Shown: in pieces, positions 63,101 through 64,000 of the stretch
Position numbering within the stretch: position 1 is the stretch's first letter
Layout of the letters: every line of letters starts with the position of its first letter
Assembly (NCBI GenBank): GCA_011525685.1
Contig: WYBW01000052.1
Coordinates: 1-64,000, forward strand
Source: Verrucomicrobiia bacterium
GTDB taxonomy: Bacteria; Verrucomicrobiota; Verrucomicrobiia; Limisphaerales; JADLHS01
DNA: 64,000 nucleotides
Direction of reading: 5' to 3'
Translations under genes and position numbers: made by a program
Notes under the pieces: generated by a model
Seen by the model: only the letters and a program-made list of their open reading frames with translations
Database searches by the model: none
What the model was told of the DNA's origin: nothing

Positions 63101-64000
63101 ACTCGTTGCTGGCGGCCCACGCCTCGGCGCGCGCGTTGTCGGCCCAGGGATCGCGCAACTCGAGACTGCTGCCGCCGCCGTCGGCCATCCCGGGCCAGCG
63201 TCCGCCGTCGAAGTAACGGACCTGATCCGCCGGGTTGTTGGCCGCGTCCTTCAGCGTGATCACGTCGCTGCGGCGGGAGAGCTGGTTGTTGAACGGACCG
63301 ACGACGTTGAGGCCGGGATAATTGGACTGCATGTAACCCACATCCTTGGCCACGACCAGATAACCGCCGGCGGGAATGGTGGTGCCGGGCGCGAACCGAA
63401 AATCAATGCCCTCATCCAATCGCCAATTCGTGAGGTCCACCGTGTTTGTGCTGCGATTGAACAGTTCCACCCAGGCATCAGGCGCGGGCCGGGCCGGCAG
63501 TCCGGGATCCAGCGGGCCGAGAGTCGCGACTTGCACGCCGAACGCCATGTCCGCGGCGATGGGGTTGGTGGTGAATTGATGCACTTCGACGGCCAGCAGG
63601 TTGGCGCCGTTCAGGAGGTTGGACACGTTCACCGCGAACGGTCCGCTGTACGCGGGCGTGGCCACACCGGCGCTGGCCAGGGTTGAGTACTGGATGGTTC
63701 CCGCCGGCATGTTCTGGCGGTGAACCTCCGCGCCGTTCAGGTAGTAAACCGCGCCGTCGTCCACGATGGAATTGAACACCAGCTCGGCGTTGCCCGACGG
63801 GCCGTTCCAGACAAACGGCGCTCGGAAATACCAGGTGATGATGCGGGTGCCGCCGGAGTCAACCAGCGGCAGTTCCGTGTGCTTCGGCGCGGGCAACACC
63901 GAGGTGGTGTTGTAGAACAAGGCTGGTCCGACCGGCCACGTGCTGTCGTCGTAGCCCGGCGCGCGCCAGCCGGTCCCGAGATTTTGACCCAGCGCGTGGT
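60156..64000 (-). CDS. Large secreted CotH-kinase / lamin-tail domain protein (5' end outside window)
   Basis: At least 1281 residues, with the frame open to the window edge, so the signal peptide is not visible. The upstream-most part is a jelly-roll domain (GTGWRAPGYDDSTWPVG, 'WYFRAPFVW...YYLNGAEVHRQNMP'). A lamin-tail domain follows (bases about 63510-63130: DAWVELFNRSTNTVDLTNWRLDEG). Next are a carbohydrate-binding-like region, an Fn3-like region, and a CotH kinase-like domain (about 62280-61350: VGVHLQGSQRG, FTLRFNEDQLFRGVQRGINLDRSG, WMRTLAFKAFTGDVDTY, LLWDMDFSF). A second lamin-tail domain follows (about 60850-60520), then the C-terminal module ending RFYRMLLLP. CotH phosphorylates spore-coat proteins in Bacillus, and bacterial homologues outside sporeformers are mostly uncharacterised. 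Confidence 0.85.
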   Translation of the reverse strand, partial: HALGQNLGTGWRAPGYDDSTWPVGPALFYNTTSVLPAPKHTELPLVDSGGTRIITWYFRAPFVWNGPSGNAELVFNSIVDDGAVYYLNGAEVHRQNMPAGTIQYSTLASAGVATPAYSGPFAVNVSNLLNGANLLAVEVHQFTTNPIAADMAFGVQVATLGPLDPGLPARPAPDAWVELFNRSTNTVDLTNWRLDEGIDFRFAPGTTIPAGGYLVVAKDVGYMQSNYPGLNVVGPFNNQLSRRSDVITLKDAANNPADQVRYFDGGRWPGMADGGGSSLELRDPWADNARAEAWAASNESVRSGWSNYSYRAVAQNVLGPTTWNEFVMGLLEAGECLIDDLSVIESPDTAPVEMLQNGSFDSGLTAWRALGNHGRSRVIADPDNPGNQVLHLVATGPTGHMHNHLETTFANGRSVVDGRTYQISFRARWLSGNHRLNTRLYFNRVARTTELRRPVLRGTPGAPNSTLVGNLGPTFEGFQHSPVVPQPNQPVTISVNAHDPQGVNLVTLHWSANGGTWQSAPMAPGALAAPPGYANYSATLAGQAAGTLVQFYVQATDGLGASATFPARGTNSRAFFKVDEGKPLMTQLHRFSLLMSAADANLLHAPTNVMSNDRLGLTVVYNEREVFYDVGVHLQGSQRGRNATSRVGFTLRFNEDQLFRGVQRGINLDRSGGYSGRGGRHDEILLWHAVNHAGGGLLGLECDLVQVFAPRSVEDSTALMRMEAFNNDYFDSQFPNGDAGQRYMLELIYYPTTTLTGDPQSPKLPQPDDVLQVEIQNWGNHPENYRWIFEQENHADLDDYSQMIALSQAFSLTGAALDTQTRQLMDVDQWMRTLAFKAFTGDVDTYTVGLNHNWKIYFRPGDGKALGLLWDMDFSFVQPENSSFPGGGSPNTHRIITLPDNHRRYYNHLLDLLNTTINTNHLAPWAAHYAGLLGQNWGGAVTYLQQRANYIRGTMPLNTPFAITSNGGNNFATSNSPVLLSGTAPLTVKEIEVNGISRAITWTSLTNWSVTVPLPAYVNLLAFQGVDNYGNPVTNATASITVTNLGTLPPAPVVINEWMADNAGPGGFADPLDGLFQDWFELYNPNHVPVNLSGFHLTDNLAQPTKWQIPANTVIAPRGFLLVWADNEANQSGLGSHGDLHASFALSLSGEALALYSPDGTPQHQVVFGPQIQNVTQGLFPDGNTNGIFFMTNWSPRASNQLGAPPAPRLVELGLGDNGGIWFEAEVIPNRTYRVEYKDDLTAPSWLPLGANRTAGGPLLTITDPVADRPQRFYRMLLLP

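Overview
The window looks like chromosomal DNA of a free-living member of the Verrucomicrobiota, most likely close to the Pedosphaera/Limisphaera group. I infer this from gene families, not from a search. The evidence is a high-GC genome, an Akkermansia-type (Amuc_1098 to Amuc_1101) pilus module, prepilins with the [17 protein letters not shown] leader, very large secreted proteins built from LamG, Calx-beta, delta-60, P-domain and DUF11 modules, Tat-exported Gfo/Idh/MocA oxidoreductases, and a CotH/lamin-tail protein. No rRNA, tRNA, CRISPR array or complete insertion sequence was found.

0-10.6 kb: a possible transposase remnant at the left edge, a secreted prepilin, a LamG protein, a hairpin terminator, then a compact pilus operon. 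The operon order is PilM with a PilN-like C-terminal extension, an Amuc_1100-like protein, an Amuc_1099-like protein and a TPR-secretin of the Amuc_1098 type. The retraction-type ATPase PilT lies alone at 43.5-44.7 kb and a second prepilin at 52.2-53.0 kb, so the parts of the pilus system are dispersed.

10.6-35.3 kb: a stand-alone 5'-3' exonuclease domain protein, then five co-directional secreted proteins of about 651, 741, 969, 3164 and 2337 residues. Several starts and stops touch or overlap, as in an operon. The largest has two blocks of seven delta-60 repeats among Calx-beta domains. The last is a kexin-like subtilase with several P-domains and DUF11 repeats. Most of the secreted proteins in the window end in a similar short C-terminal module finishing in an (F/Y)(Y/F)R motif.

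35.4-60.1 kb: mostly single housekeeping and metabolic genes. They are coaE, an AMPK-type glycogen-binding protein, a TraB/GumN protein, an alpha/beta hydrolase broken by an in-frame amber codon, a PIG-L deacetylase, an amidohydrolase-CBM9 fusion, purB, pilT, two convergent rhomboid proteases, apbE, two Gfo/Idh/MocA enzymes, a TPMT-like methyltransferase, the lolC-lolD lipoprotein export pair, a prepilin, rpoD, pheS and a ceramidase-like hydrolase. 60.2-64 kb holds a large CotH-kinase/lamin-tail protein that runs off the right edge.

The most unusual signal is that two essential genes, purB and pheS, each carry an in-frame insertion of about 35-45 codons. Both insertions lie on imperfect palindromic DNA and sit in family-variable positions just before conserved motifs. 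This resembles the protein-coding palindromic elements known from Rickettsia. Other palindromic or repeat-rich intergenic pieces occur at 39.7-39.9, 55.2 and 57.0-57.15 kb.
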